From RYN-230 sp963834515 (GTDB lineage Bacteria; Actinomycetota; Actinomycetes; Streptosporangiales; Streptosporangiaceae), in the NCBI GenBank assembly GCA_963834515.1, contig CAWICB010000007.1, positions 1,612,001-1,676,000 on the forward strand: DNA of 64,000 nucleotides. Reading direction: 5' to 3'. Numbering within the stretch: position 1 is the first letter of the stretch; every line of letters starts with the position of its first letter. A program made the translations under genes and the position numbers. Below are positions 42,255 through 49,498 of this stretch, piece after piece. The notes beneath the pieces are model-generated. The model did no database searches. It was not told where the DNA came from and saw nothing but the letters and a program-made list of their open reading frames with translations.

Positions 42255-43087
42255 CCGGCACTGAGCTGACCGCTGCTGAGCTGACCGGTGCCGAGCTGAC
42301 CGCTGCTGAGCTGACCGCGGCCGTGCGCGGCGGGTACGAGGCGGCGGCGGGCGGCTGGAGCGACGGGCCGGGACGGGTGTATACCCGGCTGGCCCGGGAG
42401 CTGGTGGCGGCCGCGCCGGTGCCGCTGGCCGGCCGGCGGGTACTCGACCTGGGCGCGGGCACCGGGGCGGCGGGCCAGGCGGCCCGGGACGCCGGCGCTG
42501 CCCAGGTGGTGGCGGTGGACCTGGCCGTGGCCATGCTCCGCCAGGCCGGCCCGGCGCTGCGTCCGGTGCTGGCCGCCGCGGCCGCGCTGCCGTTCCGTGC
42601 GGGCAGCTTCGACCTCGTCCTGGCCGCGTTCTGCCTCAACCACCTGCCGGACCCGGCCACCGGGCTGGCCGAGGCGCGCCGGGTCAGCGGAGCACTCGCG
42701 GCCAGCGTGTTCGCGCCGGGCTGGACCCACCCGGCCAAGGACGCGGTGGATGCGGCGCTCCGCCCGCTGGGTTACCGCGAGCCGTCCTGGCACGTGTCCT
42801 GGGCCGGCCAGGGCGGGCACCCGGCCGGCCGCCCGGGCCAGCTGGCGCAGCAGGCCCGGGCGGCGGGATTCCGCCGGGTGCGGGTGCGCACCATCCAGGT
42901 GCCGACCGGGCTGGTCACGCCCGCCGAGGTGGCATCCTGGCGGCTGGGCCTGGCTCAGTTCGCCCCGTTCCTGGGCTCGCTGGACGCGCCGGGGCGGGCC
43001 GCGGCCCGGCGCGCGGCTGAGCGCGCGGTGGCCGGCACCGGCCCGCTGGTCGTGTCGATGGCGCTGCTCACCGCGGGTGACACCTGA
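42209..43087 (+). CDS. Class I SAM-dependent methyltransferase with repeat-encoded leader
   Basis: Core features are RVLDLGAGTGAAGQAARDAG (motif I), VVAVDLAVAMLRQAG, FDLVLAAFCLNHLPDP and VSGALAASVFAPGW, a typical small-molecule methyltransferase. The longest frame starts at ATG 42209, inside the phosphotransferase gene. Its N-terminus would then include pentapeptide repeats ELTGT-ELTAA-ELTGA-ELTAA-ELTAA encoded by tandem 15-bp DNA units. A GTG at VRGGYEAAAGGW (about 42321) could be the true start, leaving the repeat as a linker. Third gene of the SnoaL operon under the SARP-type element. Confidence 0.82.
   Translation: MVGRQGDRGGAAAELTGTELTAAELTGAELTAAELTAAVRGGYEAAAGGWSDGPGRVYTRLARELVAAAPVPLAGRRVLDLGAGTGAAGQAARDAGAAQVVAVDLAVAMLRQAGPALRPVLAAAAALPFRAGSFDLVLAAFCLNHLPDPATGLAEARRVSGALAASVFAPGWTHPAKDAVDAALRPLGYREPSWHVSWAGQGGHPAGRPGQLAQQARAAGFRRVRVRTIQVPTGLVTPAEVASWRLGLAQFAPFLGSLDAPGRAAARRAAERAVAGTGPLVVSMALLTAGDT
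42243..42317 (+). repeat. Five tandem 15-bp repeats at a gene junction
   Basis: Five units with core GAGCTGACCG run from 42243 to 42317. Units 1, 3 and 5 are identical (CTGCTGAGCTGACCG), while units 2 and 4 differ in their first five bases. The stop codon of the phosphotransferase lies within unit 1. Units are multiples of three, so copy-number change would lengthen or shorten the methyltransferase N-terminus without breaking its frame. Confidence 0.9.
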
Positions 43088-43352
43088 CTTCGGCCACGAT
43101 CTGGCCCTGATCACTTCTGCGCGTCGCCGACCTGCGGGGTCGCCGTCGGTGGTCGCCGACATTGCGCGCGTTGACCAGGCTCAGGCTCGGGCACGTGCGG
43201 AGCGATCGATGGTGAGGTACCAGTAGCCACCCGCGAGCGCCAGCGCCCGGCGGAGTTAGCCACCACTCGCGCAGACCTTTCGAAGTGTTGGCGAAAGGCG
43301 TGTAGTCGAGTACCCGGCGCCAGCCGCGCATGCCCTCGTTGGGTGCGTTCAT
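43068..43352 (-). CDS. Small unknown protein behind a strong promoter-operator
   Basis: The 94-residue frame begins MNAPNEGMRGWRRVLDYTPF and has a textbook AGGAGG ribosome site seven bases before ATG 43352. The first 45 residues (through TSKGLREWWLTPPGAGARGW) look protein-like. The remainder is Arg/Ser-rich and may not be coding. No family is recognised. It could be a genuine small protein or the 5' stub of a larger gene cut by deletion. It overlaps the end of the convergent methyltransferase by 20 bases. The AT-rich operator-like sequence just upstream argues that expression is regulated. Confidence 0.45.
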   Translation of the reverse strand: MNAPNEGMRGWRRVLDYTPFANTSKGLREWWLTPPGAGARGWLLVPHHRSLRTCPSLSLVNARNVGDHRRRPRRSATRRSDQGQIVAEVRCHPR

Positions 43353-43402
43353 CGGGATGCCTCCTGTGGCTGTGGTGTCGGCCACCCGATCACCTATTAA
43401 TA

Positions 43403-43418
43403 TGATATCACTTTGATA
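43403..43418. promoter_or_regulatory. Overlapping palindromes in AT-rich promoter
   Basis: TGATATCA (43403-43410) is a perfect 8-bp palindrome and overlaps TATCA-CTT-TGATA (43406-43418), a second inverted repeat. The surrounding 30 bases are the most AT-rich in this part of the window and contain a TATTAAT-like -10 for the leftward small gene. Most likely this is an operator for a dimeric repressor not encoded next to it. Confidence 0.45.
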
Positions 43419-43489
43419 GTACCCGTCCAATAGTGGCCGTGACCGGCCCGCCGGTGGTGTGCAGGGCGCCACCCAGCACACGGTGCGGG

Positions 43490-46400
43490 TCACTGGGCCG
43501 CGGTCCGCCAGCCCGCCAGCCGCAGGTCCGCGGCCTGCCGCAGGCCGTCCGCGTAGCCGGCCGCGGCCCCGGCCAGCCGGGCCGCCCGCTCGGCGGCCCG
43601 GTCCAGCCAGGCCGCGTTGCCGAACTCGGCGCCGATGTCCCCGGTCCACCACCACGCCTCGATGCCCACCGCGCGGTCCAGCGCGTCCAGGTCGGCGGTC
43701 ACGGCGCCCAGGTCCACCGGCAGCCGGAGCAGGTGCCGGGCCCGGTGCCCGACGAGCCGGGCCACGCTCGTGTACCGCGGGACGCCCAGCGTTCCGGCCC
43801 GGGCGGCCAGGTCGCTGGCCGCGGCCAGCGCAGCCTCCGGGTCACCGCGCAGCAGCGCGAGCCGGGCGCTGAGCAGCTGGTGCTTGAGGGCCAGCCGCCA
43901 GCCGAACACCAGGTCACCGTGCAGCAGCGTCCGGGCCTGAGCCAGCCGGGCCTGCGCGCCGTCCGGGTCGCCGGCGGCCAGGCACTGCTCGGCCAGGTCT
44001 TCCAGCGCGGCGATGATGACCTCCGCGGTGCCGTCCCGGTGGGCCACCTCCAGCGCCTCCTGATGGTGGTCCTGGGCTTCCTGCCAGGCCCCCAGGTTGC
44101 GCAGCACCCAGCCCGCGAAGTTCACCGCGCGGCCGGCGAATCGCGGCACCTGGCGGCGTTCCACCTCGGCCGTGTAGCTGCGGAACGCGGCCAGGGCCAG
44201 GGCCGGCCGGCCATCGAGCGCGTGCGCGTGCCCGGTGAACAGCAGCGCGTGCAGCGTGGCCGAGGTGTGCTCGGCACCGATCTGCCCGCGGGCCGCGGGG
44301 CGCAGCAAGGCCAGCGCCTGGCCAGCCCGGCTCTGGTGTGCCCGGAGCACGCCGAGCCAGGCCGCTGCGGTCACCCGGTCCGCCCCCTGGGCCAGCGACG
44401 AGGCCTCGGTCAGCAGCAGCTCCGCCTGGGCCAGGTCCCCGGCGGCGTGGTGGATGCGGCCGGCCGCGGCCAGGCAGCGGCCGCGGTCGGCCGGGGCCGC
44501 CGCAGCCAGCGCGCCGTCCTCGGCGAACTGGGCCGCCTGCGCGAAGCGGCGGCCGAAGTAGCACGCCCAGGCGCCGACTTCCAGGGCCGCCGGGCCGGCC
44601 GCGGTGGCCCGCTCGACGTCATCCAGCGCCTCCAGGTAGCGGGCCCGGCGGGTCCGCACCCGGGCCCGGGCCAGCCAGCCCTCCGGCTCGGCGTGCAGCA
44701 GCAGCGCGTCGTCGAGCAATGCCTCGGCGGCCGCGTGGTCGAACCGCTCGGCGGCCCGCCCGGCGGCGTCCCGTAGCGCCCGGGCGGCCAGCTCGACGTC
44801 GCCGCCGCGCCGCGCGTGGTCGGCTACGGTCACCGGGTCGGCGGTGGGCCGCTGGGCCAGCACCCGGCCCGCCTGCCGGTGCAGCAGCGCGGCCCGGCCC
44901 GGCGTTGCGCTGGCGGCGAGCGCCTCGCGGACCAGTTCGTGCCGGAACCGGAACGTCCCGCCCTCCTCGGCCAGCAGCTGCCCGGCGGTGGCCCGCTCGG
45001 CGTCGTCCAGCACCAGCACCGTGGGGCGGCCGAGCACGGCGGCCAGCAGGTCGACGTCCAGGTCCTGGCCGATCACGGCGGCCGTGCGGAGCAGCGCGCC
45101 GGCCGCGCCGAGCTCATCGCAGCGCGCCGACACCGACTCGACCAGCGACGCGGGCAGTTCGCTGCCCGCGGCCTGCTGGGCCAGCTCGGTCAGGAACAGC
45201 GGATGTCCCTTGGACCGCGCGTACAGCTCGTCGACCCGGGCCGGGCCGACCAGCTCAGCGGCCGCGTCCCGGCCGAGCACGTCCAGGTGCAGGTAGCCGG
45301 TAGCCGGCAGCGGCCCGCCCGCGCCCGGCCGGACCGCCGCGACGACCGCGGCCGGCAGGCCGGCCCGCCGGGCGAACCGGACCCAGTCGGCCAGCGCCGG
45401 GCCAGCCAGGTGCGCGTCGTCCAGGACCGTCACCAGGGGCGCCCGGCGGGCGAGACGGCCCAGCACCCGGACCAGGGCCGCGTACAGCACCGCCGGGCCG
45501 AGCATGCTGTCGGCCAGGGCCAGGGCCAGGACCGGCCGCGGGCCGGGCGCGGCGCCGAGCACCGGGGAGAGCACGGCGGTGTCGGAACCGAGCACCTCGG
45601 CGGTCAGCTCGGGCCCGAGCCGGTGCAGCAGCGCGGCCAGCGCGGTGAGCAGCGCATCCAGCGGCATGGCCCGGTCCAGCGGCCCGCACGGAGCCAGCAG
45701 CACCGTGTCCCCGGCGGCGGCTCGCCGGGCCGCCCAGGCGCGCAGCAGCGTGGTCTTGCCGATCCCCGCCGCGCCGTCGATGACGATGACCTCGGCCGGG
45801 CCGCCGCGGGACCGCAATGCGGCGGCATCCAGGTAGGCGAGCTCGCGGTCCCGGCCGACCAGCCCGGCCACGGCTGGCCCGCCCGGCCCGCCGGTCACCG
45901 CTCCCGCCGCGCCGCCGGCCACCCCGCCCGGCGCAGGCTGGGCCAGGTCACCGCGCAGGATCGCGGCGTGCAGCCGCTGCGTTTCTGGTGACGGGTCGGT
46001 GCCCAGCTCCTCAGCCAGCCGCTCCCGGGTGCTGGCGTAGACGGCCAGGGCGGTCGCCACCCGGCCACCGAGCGCGTAGGCCCGGAGCAGGATCCGCAGC
46101 ACCGCCTCGTCGTAGGGCTCCCGCCGCAGCGCCTCAGCGGCGCCGTCGGCCGCGGCCATCCAGTCCCCGGCGTCCAGCAGGGCACCGGCGGCCACCCGGC
46201 GGCTGCGGCTGATCAGATGCTCCAGTTCGGCCTGCCGGAGCAGGGCCCAGTCCCCCGGCAGCGGACGTGGGCCGTCGCCGCGGGCCAGGGACAGCGCCAC
46301 CCGGGCCGCCGCGGCCGCGCCCAGCACGTTGCCCGCGGCCTGGCGCCGTTCCACCTCGCTGGTCAACTCGGCCAGCTCAGCCGCGTCCAGCCAGTCGCAG

Positions 46401-46669
46401 CGCAGCAGGTAACCGTCATCGCCATGGCCGATCCGGTCCCGGCCGAGCACCGACCGCAGCCGGCTCACCAGCACGGCCAGCTGGTCCTCCGGCCGGCCCG
46501 GCGGGGCATCGCCCCAGATCGCGTCGGTCAGCACCCCGGCGGGCACAGCCTGCCCGCCCGCCAGCGCGAGCAGATGCAGGGCCAGCCGCGCTTTCCGGCT
46601 GCCCACCGCATGCGGGTCCAGGCCGTCCACACCGAACTCGCCGAGCACCCGCACGGCCAGCCACTTCAT
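43490..46669 (-). CDS. SARP/AfsR-type regulator with ATPase and TPR domains
   Basis: A 1059-residue regulator with three parts. Residues 1-90 form an OmpR-like winged helix (LAVRVLGEFGVDG, RKARLALHLLALAGGQAVP, LVSRLRSVLGR). Residues 95-240 are the BTAD bacterial activation domain. Next comes an AAA/NB-ARC-type ATPase with Walker A GAAGIGKTTLLR (299-310) and Walker B VTVLDDAHL. The C-terminal half is a helical TPR-like array. This AfsR/large-SARP architecture activates promoters through direct heptamer repeats. It is divergent from a cupin gene, with such a repeat in between. Its C-terminus ends near an unrelated small gene. Confidence 0.93.
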   Translation of the reverse strand: MKWLAVRVLGEFGVDGLDPHAVGSRKARLALHLLALAGGQAVPAGVLTDAIWGDAPPGRPEDQLAVLVSRLRSVLGRDRIGHGDDGYLLRCDWLDAAELAELTSEVERRQAAGNVLGAAAAARVALSLARGDGPRPLPGDWALLRQAELEHLISRSRRVAAGALLDAGDWMAAADGAAEALRREPYDEAVLRILLRAYALGGRVATALAVYASTRERLAEELGTDPSPETQRLHAAILRGDLAQPAPGGVAGGAAGAVTGGPGGPAVAGLVGRDRELAYLDAAALRSRGGPAEVIVIDGAAGIGKTTLLRAWAARRAAAGDTVLLAPCGPLDRAMPLDALLTALAALLHRLGPELTAEVLGSDTAVLSPVLGAAPGPRPVLALALADSMLGPAVLYAALVRVLGRLARRAPLVTVLDDAHLAGPALADWVRFARRAGLPAAVVAAVRPGAGGPLPATGYLHLDVLGRDAAAELVGPARVDELYARSKGHPLFLTELAQQAAGSELPASLVESVSARCDELGAAGALLRTAAVIGQDLDVDLLAAVLGRPTVLVLDDAERATAGQLLAEEGGTFRFRHELVREALAASATPGRAALLHRQAGRVLAQRPTADPVTVADHARRGGDVELAARALRDAAGRAAERFDHAAAEALLDDALLLHAEPEGWLARARVRTRRARYLEALDDVERATAAGPAALEVGAWACYFGRRFAQAAQFAEDGALAAAAPADRGRCLAAAGRIHHAAGDLAQAELLLTEASSLAQGADRVTAAAWLGVLRAHQSRAGQALALLRPAARGQIGAEHTSATLHALLFTGHAHALDGRPALALAAFRSYTAEVERRQVPRFAGRAVNFAGWVLRNLGAWQEAQDHHQEALEVAHRDGTAEVIIAALEDLAEQCLAAGDPDGAQARLAQARTLLHGDLVFGWRLALKHQLLSARLALLRGDPEAALAAASDLAARAGTLGVPRYTSVARLVGHRARHLLRLPVDLGAVTADLDALDRAVGIEAWWWTGDIGAEFGNAAWLDRAAERAARLAGAAAGYADGLRQAADLRLAGWRTAAQ

Positions 46670-46712
46670 GCCGGTATCAAACCGCGGCGCGGCGCGTCAC
46701 GCCAGCTCAGCC

Positions 46713-46735
46713 GCTGCAAGGTGGCTGCAACCCGG
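46713..46735 (+). promoter_or_regulatory. SARP-type direct-repeat element (site 1)
   Basis: Two identical GCTGCAA heptamers (46713-46719 and 46724-46730) are spaced by GGTG and followed by CCCGG. The 11-bp repeat period matches SARP binding sites. The element lies between the SARP gene (start 46669) and the cupin gene (start 46789), 53 bases before the latter. The same 23 bases, with one change, recur at 40778-40800. Confidence 0.7.
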
Positions 46736-46788
46736 GCCGGCCACGCTCAGCCCAGAGGAACGCCGCACATCGTGGAGGAGAGAGCGAG

Positions 46789-47148
46789 ATGAACGGAACA
46801 GCTGAGCAGGCCAGCTTCCAGGCACCAGACGAGACCCGCGGCTTCGAGCGCGGCACGCTGGACCTGGTCCGGATCGGCGGCGCGGAGATCGGCCGGCTTA
46901 CCCTGCAGCCCGGCTGGCGCTGGTCGGAACACGTCAAGCCGCTGGCCGGCACCGACCTGTGCCAGGCGCCGCACTTCCAGTATCACGTGCAGGGCACGCT
47001 GCACATCGTGATGGCCGACGGCACCGAGTTCGACGCCCGGCCGGGGGATGTCACCGCGCTGCCGCAGGGCCATGACGCCTGGGTGGCCGGGGACGAGCCG
47101 GTGGTCGTCGTGGACTGGTACGGGGCCAGCAACTACGCGCGCGGCTGA
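46789..47148 (+). CDS. Cupin-domain protein
   Basis: The 119-residue single-domain cupin starts MNGTAEQASFQAPDETRGFE after a GGAGGAG ribosome site. SEHVKPLAGTDLCQAPHFQY, then HVQGTLHIVMADGTEFDARPGD and ALPQGHDAWVAGDEP form the two cupin motifs with His ligands. Cupins of this type are common partners of BTAD regulators. Being divergent from the SARP gene with the direct repeat between them, it is the most probable primary target. The enzymatic role, if any, is unknown. Confidence 0.9.
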   Translation: MNGTAEQASFQAPDETRGFERGTLDLVRIGGAEIGRLTLQPGWRWSEHVKPLAGTDLCQAPHFQYHVQGTLHIVMADGTEFDARPGDVTALPQGHDAWVAGDEPVVVVDWYGASNYARG

Positions 47149-47270
47149 CCGGCGGCCAGTAAAACCCGGCCGGAAATTTTCTGGCCGGACGGTCCATCCC
47201 GGGCCGTGCTGCTCGTCGTCTGGGCGAACCGGCCAGATCGGCCGGGCTGACCACGCGAGGAGTGACCACG

Positions 47271-47849
47271 ATGAACCCGCACATGATCTACCAGATCGTC
47301 CAGGCCGAGCACGCCGCGCAGGCCGGGCAGCGCGCCGGGTGCGGCACCAGCCAGCGGCAGGCGGACGCGCAGCTGGGTGAGCTGGCCGCGGCCATGGCAC
47401 AGTGGGGCCGCGGGCTGGCCCGGCCGGCCACGGCCGTGCGCGCCGCGGTGCGGCGCCGGCGGGGCCTGGCCGCTCTCCGGGACGCTGCGGCTGGCAAGGG
47501 AGAAGGGGTGAAGTACCTGCTCATCTACGTGGCGGACGAGGACGTGGAGCCGAGCGCGGCCGGCCCGGCACCGGTGCAGGCTGGCTGCGGGACCTGGCCG
47601 GAAGAGTTGATCAGCCGCGGAGTCAGCCGGCCCGGCGGCCGGCTGCGGCCGGTCAGCGACGGCACCACGGTCCGCGCCCGCCACGGCCAGGTGCTGATCG
47701 CGGACGGGCCGTTCGCCGAGACCAGGGAGCAGGTGGCCGGCTACGACGTGATCGAGTGTGCGGACCTGGACACGGCCCCCGACGTGGCCGCGCAGCACCT
47801 GGCGGCCCGGCTGGGCGGCATCGGGGCCCGGCCGCTCCGGGCGTCGTGA
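47271..47849 (+). CDS. DGPF/YCII-family protein with fused N-terminal extension
   Basis: The C-terminal 113 residues (from GTG 47508, VKYLLIYVADEDV) are a YCII/DGPF protein with RPVSDGTTVRARHGQVLIAD, then GPFAETREQVAGYDVIECAD. Upstream and in the same frame, with its own ribosome site at 47256-47262, is an 80-residue helix-rich segment (NPHMIYQIVQAEHAAQAGQR...). It looks like a separate small actinobacterial protein whose stop codon has been lost. GTG 47508 also has an AGGGAGAAGGGG site, so both fused and unfused forms could be made. It overlaps the sigma factor start by 4 bases (GTGA). Confidence 0.85.
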   Translation: MNPHMIYQIVQAEHAAQAGQRAGCGTSQRQADAQLGELAAAMAQWGRGLARPATAVRAAVRRRRGLAALRDAAAGKGEGVKYLLIYVADEDVEPSAAGPAPVQAGCGTWPEELISRGVSRPGGRLRPVSDGTTVRARHGQVLIADGPFAETREQVAGYDVIECADLDTAPDVAAQHLAARLGGIGARPLRAS

Positions 47850-49126
47850 CCGAGGCCGACGCCGCGATCGCCGCGGCGTTCCACGAAGAGTGGGGGCGGG
47901 TGGTGGCCACATTGATCCGGATGACTGGCGACTGGGACCTGGCCGAGGACTGCGCCCAGGACGCGTTCGCCCAGGCGGTGCGGAGCTGGCCGCGGGACGG
48001 GATCCCGAACCGGCCCGGCGCCTGGCTGACCACAGTGGCCCGCAACCGCGCGCTGGACCGGCTGCGCCGCAGCAGCACCGAGGCGGCCAAGCTGCACCAG
48101 GTGGCCGCGCTGCAGCCTCGCGGCGGGAGCGCCGGGCCGCCCCCCGGCGGCGCCGATGACGGCGGCGGCGGGGGCGATGACGGCGGCGGCGATTTCCCCG
48201 ACGACCGGCTGCGGCTGATCTTCACCTGCTGCCATCCAGCGCTCCCGCTGGACGCCCGGGTTGCGCTCACCCTGCGCACGCTGGCCGGGCTGACCACGGC
48301 GGAGATCGCCCGGGCCTTCCTGGTTCCGGAGCCGACCATGGCCAAGCGGCTGGTCCGGGCCAAGCACAAGATCCGCAACGCGGGCATCCCGTACCAGGTG
48401 CCACCGCCGCACCTGCTGCCGCAGCGCCTGACCGGCGTGCTGGCCGTGCTGTACCTGCTGTTCAACGAGGGCTACGCGGCCAGCGCCGGGGAAGACCTGA
48501 TCCGGGAGAGCCTGTGCCTGGAGGCGATCCGGCTGGCCCGGGCGCTGGCCCAGCTGATGCCGGGGGAGCGCGAAGCCAGCAGCCTGCTCGCGCTCATGCT
48601 GCTGCAGCATTCGCGGCGGCTGGCCCGGGTGGACGCCGCCGGTGACCTCATCACCCTGGAGGACCAGGACCGGACCCGCTGGGACGGCGCGCAGATCGGC
48701 GAGGCCCTCGGCCTGCTCGAGACCATCCCGCCCGGCCTGCCCCCTGGCCCGTACCAGGTGCAGGCCGCGATCGCCAGCTGCCACGCCACGGCGGCCGGCC
48801 CGGCCGACACCGACTGGGCCACGATCGCGCGGCTGTACACCGTGCTGGCCGGGCTGATCCCGTCACCGGTGGTGGACCTGAACCGGGCCGTGGCCGTGGC
48901 CATGGCCGACGGGCCAGCCGCCGGGCTCCACCTGCTCGACGCGCTGGACCCGGCCGGGCTGGCCGGCTACTACCTGCTGCCGGCCACCCGGGCCGATCTG
49001 CTCCGCCGCCTGGGCCAGCGGGACGGCGCCGCGGCCAGCTACCGCGAGGCGCTGGCCCTGGCGCCGTCCGGAGCCGAACGCCGCTTCCTCACCCGGCGGC
49101 TGGCCGAGGTGACCGGTACCGGCTGA
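47846..49126 (+). CDS. ECF42-group RNA polymerase sigma factor
   Basis: A 426-residue sigma factor. Region 2 is VVATLIRMTGDWDLAEDCAQ with DAFAQAVRSWPRDGIPNRP, and region 4 is RVALTLRTLAGLTTAEIARA with EPTMAKRLVRAKHKI. The long C-terminal extension (LLFNEGYAASAGEDLIRESL, then AIRLARALAQLMPGEREASS and a TPR-like end) defines the ECF42 group. These sigma factors lack a classical anti-sigma factor and are typically encoded with DGPF proteins, as on both sides here. The linker between regions 2 and 4 is an unusual Gly/Asp-rich stretch (GADDGGGGGDDGGGD). It starts GTG in the stop of the upstream DGPF gene. Confidence 0.94.
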   Translation: MTEADAAIAAAFHEEWGRVVATLIRMTGDWDLAEDCAQDAFAQAVRSWPRDGIPNRPGAWLTTVARNRALDRLRRSSTEAAKLHQVAALQPRGGSAGPPPGGADDGGGGGDDGGGDFPDDRLRLIFTCCHPALPLDARVALTLRTLAGLTTAEIARAFLVPEPTMAKRLVRAKHKIRNAGIPYQVPPPHLLPQRLTGVLAVLYLLFNEGYAASAGEDLIRESLCLEAIRLARALAQLMPGEREASSLLALMLLQHSRRLARVDAAGDLITLEDQDRTRWDGAQIGEALGLLETIPPGLPPGPYQVQAAIASCHATAAGPADTDWATIARLYTVLAGLIPSPVVDLNRAVAVAMADGPAAGLHLLDALDPAGLAGYYLLPATRADLLRRLGQRDGAAASYREALALAPSGAERRFLTRRLAEVTGTG

Positions 49127-49144
49127 CCCTGGTCCCCGGCCGCC

Positions 49145-49498
49145 TCAGCCGGCCGCCTCAGCCGCCCAGAACGGGCGCACCTCGATGGTGCCGATCCGGG
49201 CCACCGGGTGCCTGGCCGCTACCTCGAGGGCCTCGTCCAGGTCGGCACACTCCAGGATGTCGAAGCCGGCGATCTGCTCCTTGGTCTCGGCGAACGGCCC
49301 GTCGCTGATCAGCACCTCACCGCCGCGCTTGCGGACCGTGGTGGCGTCGCTGGCCGGCCGCAGCTGCTGACCCTGCAGCCGCACGCCGCGGCCGTCCATC
49401 TCGGCTGCCCACGCCTCGCTGGCGGGACCTATCTCGGCGCTTTCCGCCGGGCTGAGCTGCACGTCCTCAGCCACGCAGATCAGCAGCATGTACCTCAT
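49145..49498 (-). CDS. DGPF/YCII-family protein
   Basis: The 117-residue protein starts MRYMLLICVAEDVQLSPAES and has VRLQGQQLRPASDATTVRKR, then SDGPFAETKEQIAGFDILEC, the DGPF motif that names the family. DGPF proteins are the conserved partners of ECF41/42 sigma factors and may transmit or process the signal, but their biochemistry is unknown. It is convergent with the ECF42 gene. Its start lies inside the end of the next leftward gene, with a GGAGGAG ribosome site within that gene. This is the second DGPF protein of the cluster. Confidence 0.93.
   Translation of the reverse strand: MRYMLLICVAEDVQLSPAESAEIGPASEAWAAEMDGRGVRLQGQQLRPASDATTVRKRGGEVLISDGPFAETKEQIAGFDILECADLDEALEVAARHPVARIGTIEVRPFWAAEAAG

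Noticed and set aside
43490..46669. Secondary-metabolite biosynthetic cluster suggested by the SARP regulator and many methyltransferases
   Set aside because: No polyketide synthase, NRPS, terpene synthase or RiPP core enzyme is present in the window.
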